Shown: in pieces, positions 36,926 through 51,719 of the stretch | Position numbering within the stretch: position 1 is the first letter of the stretch | Layout: each line of letters begins with the position of its first letter | DNA from: Irpex lacteus | Lineage: Eukaryota > Basidiomycota > Agaricomycetes > Polyporales > Irpicaceae | Length of the DNA: 64,000 nucleotides | Assembly (NCBI GenBank): GCA_001986395.2 | Contig: MQVO02000004.1 | Location: 744,001-808,000 of the forward strand | Direction of reading: 5' to 3' | Notes under the pieces: generated by a model | The model's database searches: none | The model's input: only the letters and a program-made list of their open reading frames with translations | What the model was told of the DNA's origin: nothing | Made by a program: the position numbers and the translations under genes

Positions 36926-37344
36926 GATCGACCGCACGTAGATTGCTTGTCAGCAAAGTCTTTCCCAAATTGCTAGTCGAGAATTTATAAGTCAGAATGT
37001 TCGGAAACGTAGTGCACACGTTGGTAGTGGTACTTGGTAAGGTAAGTAAGTAACAAATACTCGCACAGCTCAGGCCGCAGCGTCATGGGCGGCTACACGC
37101 CACAAAGCCCTAGCCACACAACACCAAACAGACTGCTAACCCTTTCGGCTTTCCTCCTGCTGCCAACCACCAAATGCCTTACTCCCAGCTCTACACTACA
37201 CTCTCTACTAGACTTGTTTGTTATCCTTCAGCGGGATAACATCCCTCTACGTGTTAACTCTTGGATCTATTTAGCCTGCTTTCTCGTCATACACATCGCA
37301 CAAGACCACAGTATTTGGGCCTATAATCAAAGTCACGCTTCACT
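36926..37344. promoter_or_regulatory. Shared upstream region of STT4 and GTR1
   Basis: A 419-bp interval between the divergent start codons of STT4 (36925) and GTR1 (37345). It contains no gene of its own; the open frames here are chance. Both promoters must lie in or near it. No motif stands out. Confidence 0.5.
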
Positions 37345-38626
37345 ATGAAGAAGAAGGTGTGCAATATGGTCGTGCCTTTTCAACCTGAGGTTAAATGACT
37401 TTTGGTCCCCAGGTTCTGCTCATGGGTGCGTCGGGAAGTGGGAAAACCTCGATGCGGTCCCTCATCTTGTACGTAATCATGTGGCTTCCCTTTGGTATCG
37501 CTTCTCATACCGAAACGCACAGCTCTAATAACCCGGCATCTATGACACAGCGCCTTGGAGCAACTATTGACGTAGAACAGAATCATGTTCGGTTCCTTGG
37601 CGATCTCATCCTCAACCTCTGGGATTGCGGCGGCCAGGATGCGTTCATGGATTCCTACCTCTCGACCCAACAGTCAACAATCTTCTCTCATGTTGGGGTT
37701 CTCATCTATGTCTTTGAAGTGGAAACCCGTAGCCTGGCACGAGATTTGGAGTACTACACGGAATGTCTCACCGCCTTACGAAAATACAGTCCGAACGCAG
37801 CTGTGTTCCTACTAGTGCACAAGATGGACTTGGTAAGACAGCCAAAGGCGACCATGCTGGAGAAGCGAGCTTCTGAATTGCGTCAAGCCAGTGGAGATAC
37901 CGAGATTACTGTGTTTGGCACGAGCATATACGATGAAAGTTTATATAAGGTGTGTTTATGTTACCTGCTTATGGCCATTACCACAGTGTCCTAAACGTTC
38001 ATCAGGCGTGGTCACAAATAGTACATACCCTGATCCCGAATGCGTCGGTGCTGACAAGACACCTGGATAAACTAGCCATAGCGTGCAACGCAACAGAAGT
38101 TATCCTCTTCGAGCGCACTACGTTCTTGGTAATCGCTACCTCCTCAAACTCTTCAGTAACAACACCTTCCGGCGCTGCTCCCCCACCTCCATCATTGTCC
38201 ATTCATTCACCTCCCTCACCACCTTCCTCAACTTCACCGACAACACTCTCGAGTTTCGGTACTCATACGTCACGAGCCTCGACCTTGCCGCAGCAAGATG
38301 ACGGAGACCCGCACAAACTTGACCCCACGCGATATGAACGGACTTCTGAACTCATCAAGGCCTTCAAACAATCATGTACACGGACGCGTGAAGAGTTCCA
38401 CTCTCTCGAGATGGAACTGGCGGACTTCACTGCCGTTCTGGACGAATTGACGAAGAATACATATGTTTTGATTGTAGTGCACGATACCACAATAGGTAGG
38501 TCTTACATTTCTTTGCTCAAGAAGAAACTACTGATGGTACGAGTAGAAACTGCTGCACTGCGATTGAATATACGGCTGGCCCGTCGAAAGTTCGAGGAGC
38601 TCCAGAGTGATAGTCTGTTGGCTTGA
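37345..38626 (+). CDS. GTR1: Gtr1/RagA-type GTPase
   Basis: Gtr1 pairs with Gtr2 on the vacuole membrane and signals amino-acid sufficiency to TORC1. The first exon is 12 nt (ATGAAGAAGAAG, 37345-37356); splicing to 37413 gives MKKKVLLMGASGSGKTSMRS, the exact Rag G1 motif. Then come LIFSNNPASMTQRLGATIDV (switch I), LNLWDCGGQDAFMDSYL (G3), FLLVHKMDLVR (HKMD, the Rag form of G4) and TVFGTSIYDESLY. The Rag C-terminal roadblock domain follows, with ATEVILFERTTFLVIATS and TAALRLNIRLARRKFEEL. It contains a long Ser/Pro-rich insertion of about 60 residues before LDPTRYERTSELIKAFKQS, longer than in the yeast protein. The stop is TGA at 38624-38626. Divergent from STT4. Confidence 0.95.
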
Positions 38627-39772
38627 TAACTTGCATAGCACACTGGATGATGTGCTTGGACCCCTTTTTTGCCAGTCTAGTTGTCCTTTTTTCCCTCCAA
38701 AGGCCAAGTAAGCTTAATTCTTTGCCGCAATCCCAGGGTACTAGTGTACACTGCGTTATGGACATTTCTGTGAGGTCGCTCACATAGCCCGGCAAGGATC
38801 TTTGACTCAGTTTTGGTGCGTGTCAAACTCAATACGGCGATGGGGTACGTGTTTGATCTGGTTCAAGGCAGATGGGCTATTATTGTATCATTTGAAACCA
38901 CTCTGCGTGATTGAACGCGTAAAGTTGACGGGAACATGCTTAATAGCGTGAACTGAGTTCATCAAGCTGGCTCTGCTTCGGCATCCCCTCAGCCGTAGGG
39001 ATACTGCTCTCGTGAGCTTGCTATCTTGATAGGGACGTCAGATATTCTTCTTGTACGTTATCCAACATCGATAACTCAGGACAGGAATCTTTCGCTCTGT
39101 CTACGAAATGTTGATGATGAAGTTTAGCTGACAGTTCATTCCCTCCTTTAGGTGGACTCTGCTGTTGTGAACACACGTGAACAGAGCTCATCGTGATAGT
39201 CAAATCCACATCATGAAGAAGTCTTTTCACAGTGGGAACCAGTTTACAGGAATGTGTGTCCAGGTACGATGCTTCTACAGATCGATGTAGAGAGCGATGT
39301 CGATTGCTACAATGTTACTTCTCGCTTCTCACCATCACCGGACTTCTATATTTGCGATCTTTGAGTGCCGTTATGTGGCACGGATGAACGCATCGAGGTG
39401 AGTTTTGTTCAATCTAATAAGACACTCTATACTCATGGATTCCTTGAGTAGCCTGATTGAACGCTAGCACGATGAAAAATAGAATGCGATGCACCGAAGA
39501 TGGGTCCTATCATGCTTAGAAGGCTTACATTGCGCGCTCCTCAAGGCAACCATGAAGACTCCAGACTCGTGAGATGTATTCGCTACAATGTACTGACATA
39601 GATATTGATGTATGTACAATCTCCACGATCATGATGTCTGATATCTATGCGGTCCATTAGATTACTACTAGATACGTGAAGGAGCGAAAGATATAAAACG
39701 CATGGTCCTCGGCCTGACTCTGCTTGAGGCCTAAGCCGTTACGCCTCTTGTAAGCTCAAAGACACGAACGCG
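38627..39772. other. Intergenic with one orphan protein-like frame
   Basis: No gene I can support. A 69-codon minus-strand frame (39021-39230) has balanced composition (VKRLLHDVDLTITMSSVHV just at its start) and could be a last exon or a remnant, but no partner exons or family match are visible. Confidence 0.4.
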
Positions 39773-41283
39773 ATGCCTATAGCTGCTGGCTCGATCGTAG
39801 CTCCGAGCTGCTCTGTGGATTTGGGGAGCTTCAATGGCCTCTCCATCATCGCTGTCATGTTCTCTGTGCTCAGCGCCCTATTCGGTAAATCTCATGATAT
39901 CATGTAGCCCTCTCATGTTGTCCTGACCCAGTTGAAGGCGTGTATGTCGTACTGTTTATCTTCGCAGTATGGTCCACGTACCGAAGGCTTGGCCCAGCTT
40001 ATCGCACACTGAGGATCATCACGATTGTATTGTGAGGAACCACACTTCTTTTGCTTCCTCTCAGTGGCTCATATCGACGTTCACCAGGTTTATTGATCTT
40101 GTGATTCACTACGTATGCCGTAGCATCACAATGGCACAATCTCGAGCTATTACCCATGCTGCAGACGAGGATCGTATGGTGACGATTCCTATAGTGTTCA
40201 TTGGGGGGTACGTCGCATTCCGATCCAGTTCTGTAATCTCCATCTAATTGTTATTACTCCAGTTTGACGTGCACCTTTGCTGTGCGTCCATCTAATATCT
40301 ACGAACCCCTTATTCCCGGACTGACTTTAGAACACAAATTACCCTCGTCACAGGGCTTCGTTTCTGACGGTCTCCTTGCATGGCGATTCTATATCGTCTA
40401 CGGGAGAAAACGATGGGCAAAGTACATACCCGCAACAGCCATAGTCACCAATGCACGTGCGTCCAGCTGAACTTTCGTTGCTTCTGTTTGAAACGCACGC
40501 TCATGCCATCCCTTAGTTCTTGGCTTCTCCGGCGACTTCCAACACTTCACTTTCTACCACAGCACGTGGTTGTACACGATCGCGTTCAAGATTGACTCTC
40601 TCAAGATAAACTTGGCATGGGGATGGTTTACCTTCACAATCAATACGGTGCTCAGTGGGGCAATCATTGGGAAAATCATGTATGTCTCGATGATATCCTG
40701 TATGTATCAACAACAAGCTAACTCGCCGTAGACACGTCTCTCGGTATACAAATAAGTACAACTCTGGCGCAGGCCCTGCGTATATCGGAGGTCATTACAA
40801 TACGGCCTTGGCAGCGGTAGTGGAATCTGCTCTCGTAACGTGGATCGGGCTCCTCCTCTATTTGATAGCTGCGCTGGCACCCACTGGACGCATTACTGTG
40901 AGTGCAAAGGATACACTACATTTTCTTCACATACCCAACTTTTCCTTACTGTAGACTGTGTGGAACGTTGGCTACATCATGCTTTGCATCATACCAATAT
41001 TCTTCGTGAGTGGTTGACAAGAATACTCAGGAGACTACTATCGTTAAACGTCTTCGCCCTTGCTTCTCAGGGAATCTCCCAATGCCTCATCACCACCCGC
41101 CTCGGCTTAGCAAAGGATGCGCTCGAGAGGGATAACAGAATCGTAGCGGAGATGGTGCTCGGCGCGGATAACCAAGATCCGACCAAAGGAGTCGTTATCA
41201 CAGTATCTCACGATACCGAAACTGATGCTGAGAAAGGCAATGCGACCTGGACACAACATACAAGTCTGACGAAGGTCACGTAG
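39773..41283 (+). CDS. Multi-pass (about seven TM) fungal membrane protein
   Basis: This looks like one of the Agaricomycete multi-pass membrane proteins of unknown function, usually with seven helices. The start is MPIAAGSIVAPSCSVDLG at 39773. Successive exons give hydrophobic segments: GLSIIAVMFSVLSALF, YVVLFIFAVWSTYRRLG, RIITIVLFIDLVIHYV, MVTIPIVFIGG, SDGLLAWRFYIVYGRKRW, a segment around 40590-40680, and AAVVESALVTWIGLLLYLIA then IMLCIIPIFF. One join uses donor GTGAGG at about 40031 and an acceptor at about 40088 (caccag) to restore frame. The C-terminal tail (ISQCLITTRLGLAKDA to HTSLTKVT) is hydrophilic and ends at TAG 41281-41283. Exon edges between 40200 and 41050 are approximate. A receptor-like or transport role is possible but unproven. 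Confidence 0.78.
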
Positions 41284-42439
41284 GGGTGGCAGTCGACTGC
41301 ACCGCGGTTCTCGCAGTGGTAACAGGGCCTCCCTCCTCAAATTCTCACGCTATCGGAATGCCTCACTTCCAACATCTACGAAAACTTCTTCCTGCACCAA
41401 GTGCAAACCATGATACGACCTATAAATACGATTGGATCTGCTACTCACACTATGCCGCGAGATACAGCTCCGAACCGTCTTGACTTCATATATATCATCG
41501 AAACTGGGCGATGTTCAGTAAACAAACGTATACGTGTAATGAGAATTCACGACATGCAAGTTTGGTTCCAGGAGTCCGTCCACCTTGCTTCGACATTCCT
41601 TCAATAAGGTGAGGTCGGAAGTGCCCTTGCCAGGGCGAACTTACTGATTAGATACCATAGGTCACTCAGGTCAGCAATCTGTCGCCTCCTTCGTTTGCAT
41701 TTGATGATATATATTGATTGATTGTTCATTCTCTCATCCAGGTGAGAGAGTTGGCTTTATGAATACACGATGCCTGATGAAGCATGATTATTGCATGACT
41801 CTGCTTGAAGGGCAGTGACGAGTTAAGATTTTACCAGTGCTGTGGCTTCTTATCATCCATTTTGTCATAATACCGTATCTACAACGACTCTGCCTAGCCG
41901 GGTCCGTACTTACTTTGGGTAACTTGGTATCAATGCCTTTACATCCATCCTCGTGATAACACAAGCTTGTTCACGCAACTTTGCACCTCGTGATACTGTT
42001 TCAAAATTTGCGTGAAGGCCCCGGTTTCAAACTTTCAATGTCGACGAGCGAACTGCCAAGAGGTACTTACATAAAGCACTAGAGGTAGCTGCAGCTGAGT
42101 GATAAAAATTGAGTTCAGGTCCGTACAATCGACCGCCTACGAGGAAATACCAACTCATGTTCAGTTGAGCCGACCATGGCCAGTCGTCTACGGATGATGA
42201 TTGGTCAATCAAAAGATATTCGTGACAGCGCTTGCATGAGTAATAGTGTGACATACCTTGTCGTCACGCAGTGTAGCCTGCCCCGCGTCACCCCGACGGG
42301 CCCTTACCGCGATACTTACGCGTGCGGCTCGAATACGAAACTCGTCTGTTTCTCTTTCAGTGTTCATCACACCAACTCGCGAAAGCTCTTGTGGCTCGAA
42401 TTAAGAGACTAGAAGGAAGGACATATTGAAGGCTATACG
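41284..42439. other. Intergenic, no gene seen
   Basis: This contains short frames only. Two imperfect stretches with atatatattgattgattg near 41705-41725 are low-complexity. No repeats or RNA genes are recognised. Confidence 0.45.
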
Positions 42440-43253
42440 ATGCTTGGTAACGTTCTCATAGACAAAATTATTCGAAACGCTGCTTACTGTTCAATCAGTC
42501 GTAGGTCTTACAGGAGGTATCGCGACAGGAAAGTCCACCGTCTCCGCACAATTGAAGTCGTTCGGCTTGCCTGTCGTCGATGCGGACCTCATTGCTCGTC
42601 AGATAGTAGAACCTGGATCGCCTGCTCTTGCCCAGATAGTGAAGCACTTTGGCGAAGATATCCTGCACCCTGACGGAACCCTCAACCGCCCTAAACTCGG
42701 TTCTATCGTGTTCAATGATGAATCACAACGGAAGGTTCTGAACGGCATAACACATCCAGCTATTGCCCGAAAGATGTTTCTGAGTGTCGTCATATACTGG
42801 CTGAAAGGCTACAAGATATGCATCGTGGACAACCCTTTGCTGATTGAAGGAGGGATGTACAAGTGGATGGGGAAGATAGCTGTGGTTTACTGGTATGCAT
42901 CCTCTGATCTACATCTTTCACTATCAGATAATGAACGTCCTTTTAGTTCTCCAGAACTTCAACTACAACGGCTCAGGGCGCGAGACTCATCCTCAGTCGA
43001 AGCCGCTTCTGCCCGCATCAAAGCCCAACTCCCTACATCAGAGAAGCTCAAGTATGCCGATATAGTCGTTGATAACTCTGGTTCTCCTCAAGACCTGCAG
43101 ATACAAATCGACTCTTTAGTTCGTCGACTTTACAAGGAGGTCGGATGGTGGAGACTCTGCTGGCTCTGTCCGCCTATTGGTCTATTATCAGCTGCATGGA
43201 CACTATTATGGAGACATGTTCGCAGGCTAAGACAGTCGAGCAGAAAACGATGA
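42440..43253 (+). CDS. CAB5: Dephospho-CoA kinase with C-terminal hydrophobic anchor
   Basis: This enzyme phosphorylates the 3' hydroxyl of dephospho-CoA, the last step of coenzyme A synthesis. The first exon is 7 nt (ATGCTTG, 42440-42446); splicing to 42499 gives MLVVGLTGGIATGKSTVSAQ, with the P-loop. Family motifs follow: GLPVVDADLIARQIVEPGS, FGEDILHPDGTLNRPKLG, IVFNDESQRKVLNGITHP and VDNPLLIEGG. After an intron (donor GTATGC about 42894, acceptor about 42950), CSPELQLQRLRARD follows, then SASARIKAQLPTSEKLKYAD-type text and IVVDNSGSPQDLQIQI. The C-terminus is a hydrophobic Trp-rich helix (WWRLCWLCPPIGLLSAAW) ending in Arg-rich residues, which may anchor the enzyme to a membrane, perhaps mitochondrial outer. 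It ends 133 bp from the convergent methyltransferase gene. Confidence 0.95.
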
Positions 43254-43386
43254 TACAGGAAATTATGCAAGAGTTCCTACATATATTACAGTCCCCATAG
43301 ATACCCAAGAAACACCTCTGCTGTCCTACCACGCTATAGCGTCCTAAATAGTTACCTCGCAGCGTGTCCATTATATCTTGAATAGA

Positions 43387-46300
43387 TCAATCGACGTCCA
43401 TATCAACTTCTGGACTCCTTTCACGGGCGTTATTGTCCTCTTCTTCCCATAATTCAAGCAAAACCCCTCCCAAAGCCTTTCCGAGTGCTAACGCGAGAGG
43501 GACTGGAACGGCATTGCCAATTTGCTTGTATTGCTGCCATAGCAAGGTGAGTAAGGATGGTCTGGATGGAGAACAAACAAAGCCTCTTACATCAACAAAA
43601 GCAGCTTCATTCCGAGACAAGAACTTGTGGTGGTCAGGGAAACCTTGAGATCGAGCAAACTCTCTGACAGTGAGTATACGCTTTTGCTACAAGGATACGG
43701 TCAGACTTTGCACGTGGATATCGAGGTATTCGCAGAGTCGAACACGCACCGTCGGATGAAGAATTTTACCACCCTTGTTATTCGGCGCTGCAGTCGTGAG
43801 TGCGGTACTGAATGGTCCCTTGGCGTCGATCCTGCTGTAAAGACCTAACATAACATGGCATCAGTCCGAGTATAACGACAACTGAACATGGCGCTGCTTA
43901 CTTCGATATGACATCTTTGAGGCACCGTTGGGTTCATAGAACTTGGAACTTAATCGCAATGGCTTCGGGAGGTCTGAGGGATACGAATTAGCAGCGCCAC
44001 CCAATATCGACAAGTTGAGACACACCTGCGTGGTTGGCGTCCTTCTTTAGAGGAACGCAGCACGTTCTACATTCATCGGTATAGTCAGCTCACTTCGTAG
44101 CCTACTACACAACCAATGTTGACTCACCGTTCCACAACCAAAGCGCCAAATCTAGCAGTATAGTGGTACGTGACGCTATCGTTTTCGCCCATCTTCGCTC
44201 GCATCCACTTCTGGTACCGACTGCGAGGCTGTCCGTAGTCCGCCTCACGCTCGTATCCGCAATGGCCACCTTCTCTATTCGAAACCGCGTCGAATCGACC
44301 AATGCCCTCGCCGAGCCGGCGTTGGAACTCTGCTTCATCTTCGGAGGTCATCTCGATGACTTTGTGTGGATTTATCCTATAATCAAGAGATCCATGGTGT
44401 TCAAAAGCAGGGCGTTGGTAGAGGAAGTGCACTTACCAGTCGAACTTCGGCTACAGATGGGAATAAATTAGTAAGTCGTGGTGTAGTTATCCGACAGCAA
44501 TGAGTGCTTACGAGATCACCAATAGCATCCTCTACAGTGACAGGCAGGAACGGCGCAAATTGCAGCCACTCTAGAAGCTTGTCCTTCTCAAGGCTTGGGC
44601 GTACACGCACTGCAGGCCAAAGCCTTTGACCGGTAGCAAGATTATACTTGTCAACATCGTCGGGTGTACAATGCGTTGGAATGGGGAAAGGGGGAAGTGG
44701 AAGAGTTCGTTTGGCGCCCCAGAATATGACACGTAGACGACTCTGCGGAGAGCCATACTGTCCGGCTTGTAAGACTTTAAAGTGTGCCTGATACCTGTAT
44801 GGACGTGAAACCGTTAGAAATCTGACGAGGGAGACCTTGTGAGGACTTACCCTAGTTTGACGAGCGATCTGAGGATGAGCTTGATCATGCCTTGCTTGAT
44901 CCCTCCGAGCATCTTCTGACCATCTTGTTCGGCTTTGAGTTTGGCATACAGCAAGGCATCGACGTTCTCCAACAAAAAGTACGAAGGACGATAAAAGTCA
45001 ACAAATGAGAGCATGTTGCATGCCAATGTGTTTCTAGAAGAATGTAAGCCGGAGTACTTTGTAAGGGTGTACTGCCTTACCTAGGATCATCGACTGTCTA
45101 TGCATATCGTCAGGAAAAATGACAATCGTTTAATATCTGTACGACTGACCTTCGTATGATTCATACCTGAGAAGCCTTGACAAGGTGGACCTGCGCTGGG
45201 TCAGTGAATATGCTCTATAAGCAATGCCAAGGCCCATCTACCTCCATATATAAAATCTACTTCCCCCCGTTTGGGCATCGGTGGCATTGCAAGACCCTCC
45301 ACCGTGGTCAACGGTTTTGGCCGCTTGCCTTGCGAAGTCTCGATGGCATGCTTGAGTAGTGTGTTCACATCACCGTTATAAACCTTCGTATGAGGATGGT
45401 TCTCACTGTCAAACAGCTCAGCAGGGATCCTTCGAACGGAGAAAAAAAGGAAGATGGTCTCACTTGTACGACAAAACCGCGCTAGGCTCCATCTCAACCG
45501 CCCACTCTGTCTTGACAAACCCAGACTGATCGAACCCTGTCGAGAGTCCACCCGCACCCGCGAACAGCTCCAACCCACGCAAAGGCTTCCTCGACTTATG
45601 AAGTCTCCGCTGCTCCTTCATCTTCTCGACCCGCTCTTCGTAGCACTCCTTACACGTCTTGAACGACCTTCGTGGCAGGCGCGAAAGGGCTTCCAAGGGA
45701 GGTTTCGCAGTTTCCGTCATTTTGTCGACGTAGAAATGGTCAGACGATTGTGCTAGCCACTCTTCGAGTTCGTTAACGGCCATCGAGTCCTTGTGCACTA
45801 CATAAGCTTTGCCCTCGATTTTCCAGGACTGTATGCCCTCCAAACGCTGTTCGGTCTGGTACAGACGACGCTAAAGAAGAGTGCCGGTTAAGTGGTGAAC
45901 GTGAATCCAATAGTTTGATTTTCCTTCAAGGAAAGCACAAGTACCTCGTCATAATCATGATTGCCGAATTTGGTCAGGTTCGCCCGACGAGCGATGACGT
46001 CGTAGCGTTGGTACAGCAGAGCGTCGAACTCCGGTAACGTGTCTTCATCCTTGGGCTCGTAAATCTGTGTAATCTGTCCAATAACATAGGCGTCGGTTTT
46101 GTCCCCGTCCGGTCGAATATATACGATGTCGTGCACGTGGTAGGAGACGGAGCCTTGCATGAGTGTACCGTCGTCGTCAACGTTCCACCATATGCGCTGC
46201 TCGTCTAGTAAGTCGATCCCACAGCTGACGCAGGGCTTCTCCGGCGGACATTCTTTGAGGGCTTGACGGATTTCTTCTTCGCGACGTTGGAAGAAGACGG

Positions 46301-48403
46301 TGTTCTCTCGATCCCATACGAGACTACAGCCGCCAAAAAGTCAGGATGCAGTTATCCTAAAAGTAGAGAGCGTCGGAATTACCGTCCTTACCCCGTGAAG
46401 AAACCGCAATCCTGCGCCATAGGTTCGTCCTCCGTATCATCGAGAACCCTCACGTCACATTTCTGGAGTATGGACTCGACATACTGATCCCCGCACTCGT
46501 CAATTAGGTACAGCGACTTTGGATGCGCGACCTCCTGGAGAATCGTCTGTGATCCGTGTTCGTACCAATGTGCATGGAACATCTTCTCGCCGTTGACTTC
46601 GTTGTCAAAGAAGTAGCAGATCTTAGCGTACCTATTGCACAGTGAGAGTCGTTGCCACGAATTCTCAGATGTCAATTAATCCATACTGACCAGTTATTAT
46701 TGACACCCTCGACCTTGTCAGAAACGGCCGCACGCTTCTTATTTTCGTCGTCTCCAGGTTCGACGATGACAGTGTCGCCTATCTAAGCAAAATCAGCGGA
46801 AGGAGACTTAGATAGAGCCATAGATTCATCTCACAGTGTAAGTAACCCCGTCGATAATGATCTCGCGATAATAATGCGCCTTGATCTTACTCTCCTTCAC
46901 CCACTTGACCGACTGCGGGTTTCCCCTATGCACAGGGTGATCCTCCTCAATCTCAGCAGACATCTCATCCCGAACTGGTGGACCGCACGCCTCAAACTTG
47001 TTCAGCGGGAAGAGACCTTGGTACAGATCATGCAGCCTGGGGGTGACGACTGTTGGAGGAAACTTGCGCTTCGTGCTAGGTCTTGCTGCTTGGCTCTTAC
47101 TCTTGGGCTGCGGCTTCGTTGCTGACCTTGGTCTGCGGATCTCCTTTATTGCGGGGACGTCTTCTATCCGCGTCATGGGGTGTTTGTAGGACCGTTTGAG
47201 CCCTTCGAACGCTGAGACCACGTATGCATGCTATGACAATATTAGCAGTCAGCCAAACCAAGAGCAAGTGAATATGTGTGTACTTACCGTGGAATGCCGT
47301 TCTACGTCACGGATGGTGAGCTTGTTTCCGATGATAGCTGATGGGGCTTCTTCGTTCTCGAGCTCCTTGATGAACTCTTCATAGGAGAGCGGCCTGTTCA
47401 AGTCATTCATAGCGGACGTTATGAGCTGATGAAATATGAAGTGCTTCGTCCAGAACGGGGCATAGAATGGCGTGTAGTGTTCAGCGGGGACATCAAGAAT
47501 ATACCAAGCATGTTCTGTCTTGAGGTAGATCTTACTAAAGTTGGAATATGTATGTCAGTGCACATTCGCATGCCGGGGTCGCACTCACGGATCCAAAATG
47601 AGCTTGGTCTTCCATTTTTCAGCCCAATGTACGCTGACTTCTTGTATGCGCTGAAGGCTAATCCTTTGCGTCCTTGTTACCTCGCCGCCCTCACTCGACC
47701 CATCGTCCTCGCCATCCGATTCCGAGCCAGTCCACGGTGCAACGTATCCAGATGCGCCGTACTTCCTCAAGTCGTCGGTGCCTATCTCGGCTGAGAACGG
47801 GACCAGCCGGCAACAATCATCTATATCGTAGATGACAAAGTCGGACAGAACGCGCACGGGGATAGCGTCGGCGTCGTCTGCATCCTCTGGGGGTGTCTCT
47901 TTCGCCACAACATAATTTTCGGTTTCTTCTTCTTCGTCTGAGTACGCCTCGTAATATGTCTGGGGAAGCGTTTCGACAGTGTATGCCGACGAAGTAGCAA
48001 TGTCCGCCGATGATGAGCCCTCGTCTTCCCTACATCTATGTTCAGCAATAGTACATGTTGACTTGGAAGTAACTCACTCGGAGGGCCAAGGCTCCTCCTG
48101 AGGCTGTTCGTCTTCGCTTGCATCCGCATCGTAGTCTCCCGCATAAGACTGCTGGTCCTCGATACTTTCACGTTCCGGACTTGACGACCTACGACCCACT
48201 GTCATGAATCCTGACTCGGAGCATGCGAATACATTGACGTACCGAACTGAGGAGCCAGTACTTGTCAAGATAGCCCATGTCAATTTCTTGAGGTCGTTCC
48301 TGAAAGGGGTAAGGCGATATCTACGGTACCAATTGCCTGTGGCTTACGGGTTCCTCCCTATGTACTCTACAGGCCTGGAGGGACCGGCTCGGTGAGAGGA
48401 CAT
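43387..48403 (-). CDS. DNMT1: DNMT1-type DNA (cytosine-5) methyltransferase
   Basis: This is a maintenance-type cytosine-5 DNA methyltransferase acting on chromatin. The start is ATG at 48403 ([19 protein letters not shown]), spliced at about 48345 to [20 protein letters not shown]. An acidic stretch is followed by a replication-foci targeting domain ([40 protein letters not shown]). Two BAH domains follow: the first with [13 protein letters not shown] and [20 protein letters not shown], the second with [20 protein letters not shown]. The catalytic domain has [20 protein letters not shown] (motif I, SAM binding), [15 protein letters not shown] (catalytic Cys), [13 protein letters not shown] (ENV), [19 protein letters not shown] and, near the end, [19 protein letters not shown]. 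No CXXC finger was seen. All motifs needed for activity are present. It diverges from MCM7. Confidence 0.95.
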
Positions 48404-48819
48404 CTGACGAAGAGCCCTGTGTTTTGTTGAATGGCTTGTCCAGTCCAAACTCAAAATTAATGAGCAGACTCACGGAGGACTCCTTCCGATATACGAGCCA
48501 CCTGGCACATGTCGTTCCCCCGCTTGTGCCGATATCGACTCCAGTCCTCGTTTGTGACCCCTGGTCCGCGGGGTCCGACTTGCAGGCATGATTCAGCGAG
48601 AGGGGGCCCTGTAAAGTCGAGAGTTATTGCAAGAAAACAACAGCAATCCATTTCACGAACTGTGGAGACGAACCGGTGCTCGCGGGGAGGTGAACGGCGA
48701 GCTCAACGCGGTTCGCGGTGATCACGCAGACCGCGTTTAAACGCGAGCAATAATTAGACGCGCTGGCCTTGTCCTCCTCCTTCCCTCCCATCACCTACTT
48801 CCTCCATAAGACTCCGACT
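48404..48819. promoter_or_regulatory. Bidirectional promoter of DNMT1-type gene and MCM7, with ACGCG cluster
   Basis: A 416-bp interval lies between the start codons. Within 57 bp it holds several ACGCG cores: 48706-48710 (+), a perfect palindrome cgcgtttaaacgcg at 48732-48745 that carries one core on each strand, and 48758-48762 (+). ACGCG is the core of the MCB element bound by the G1/S factor MBF in yeasts, and MCM genes are classic targets. That this site works for both genes here is inference. Confidence 0.6.
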
Positions 48820-51518
<2,699 letters not shown>

Positions 51519-51719
51519 TGGCTGTCGTCTCATCGTATACTCTACATTCGCTGTAAATTACATCTTGCTGTTCGCTTGCTTTGCTGTCTCTCTGTCTTCC
51601 AAAGGTACTTTGCAGTTTCATATATAAATATACCATTAACCTATAGATATAAACAAGGTGTGTGTATGTGTGCGTGCGATACAATTCCTCACGGTCGACA
51701 AAACAAGGGTATAATAGTG

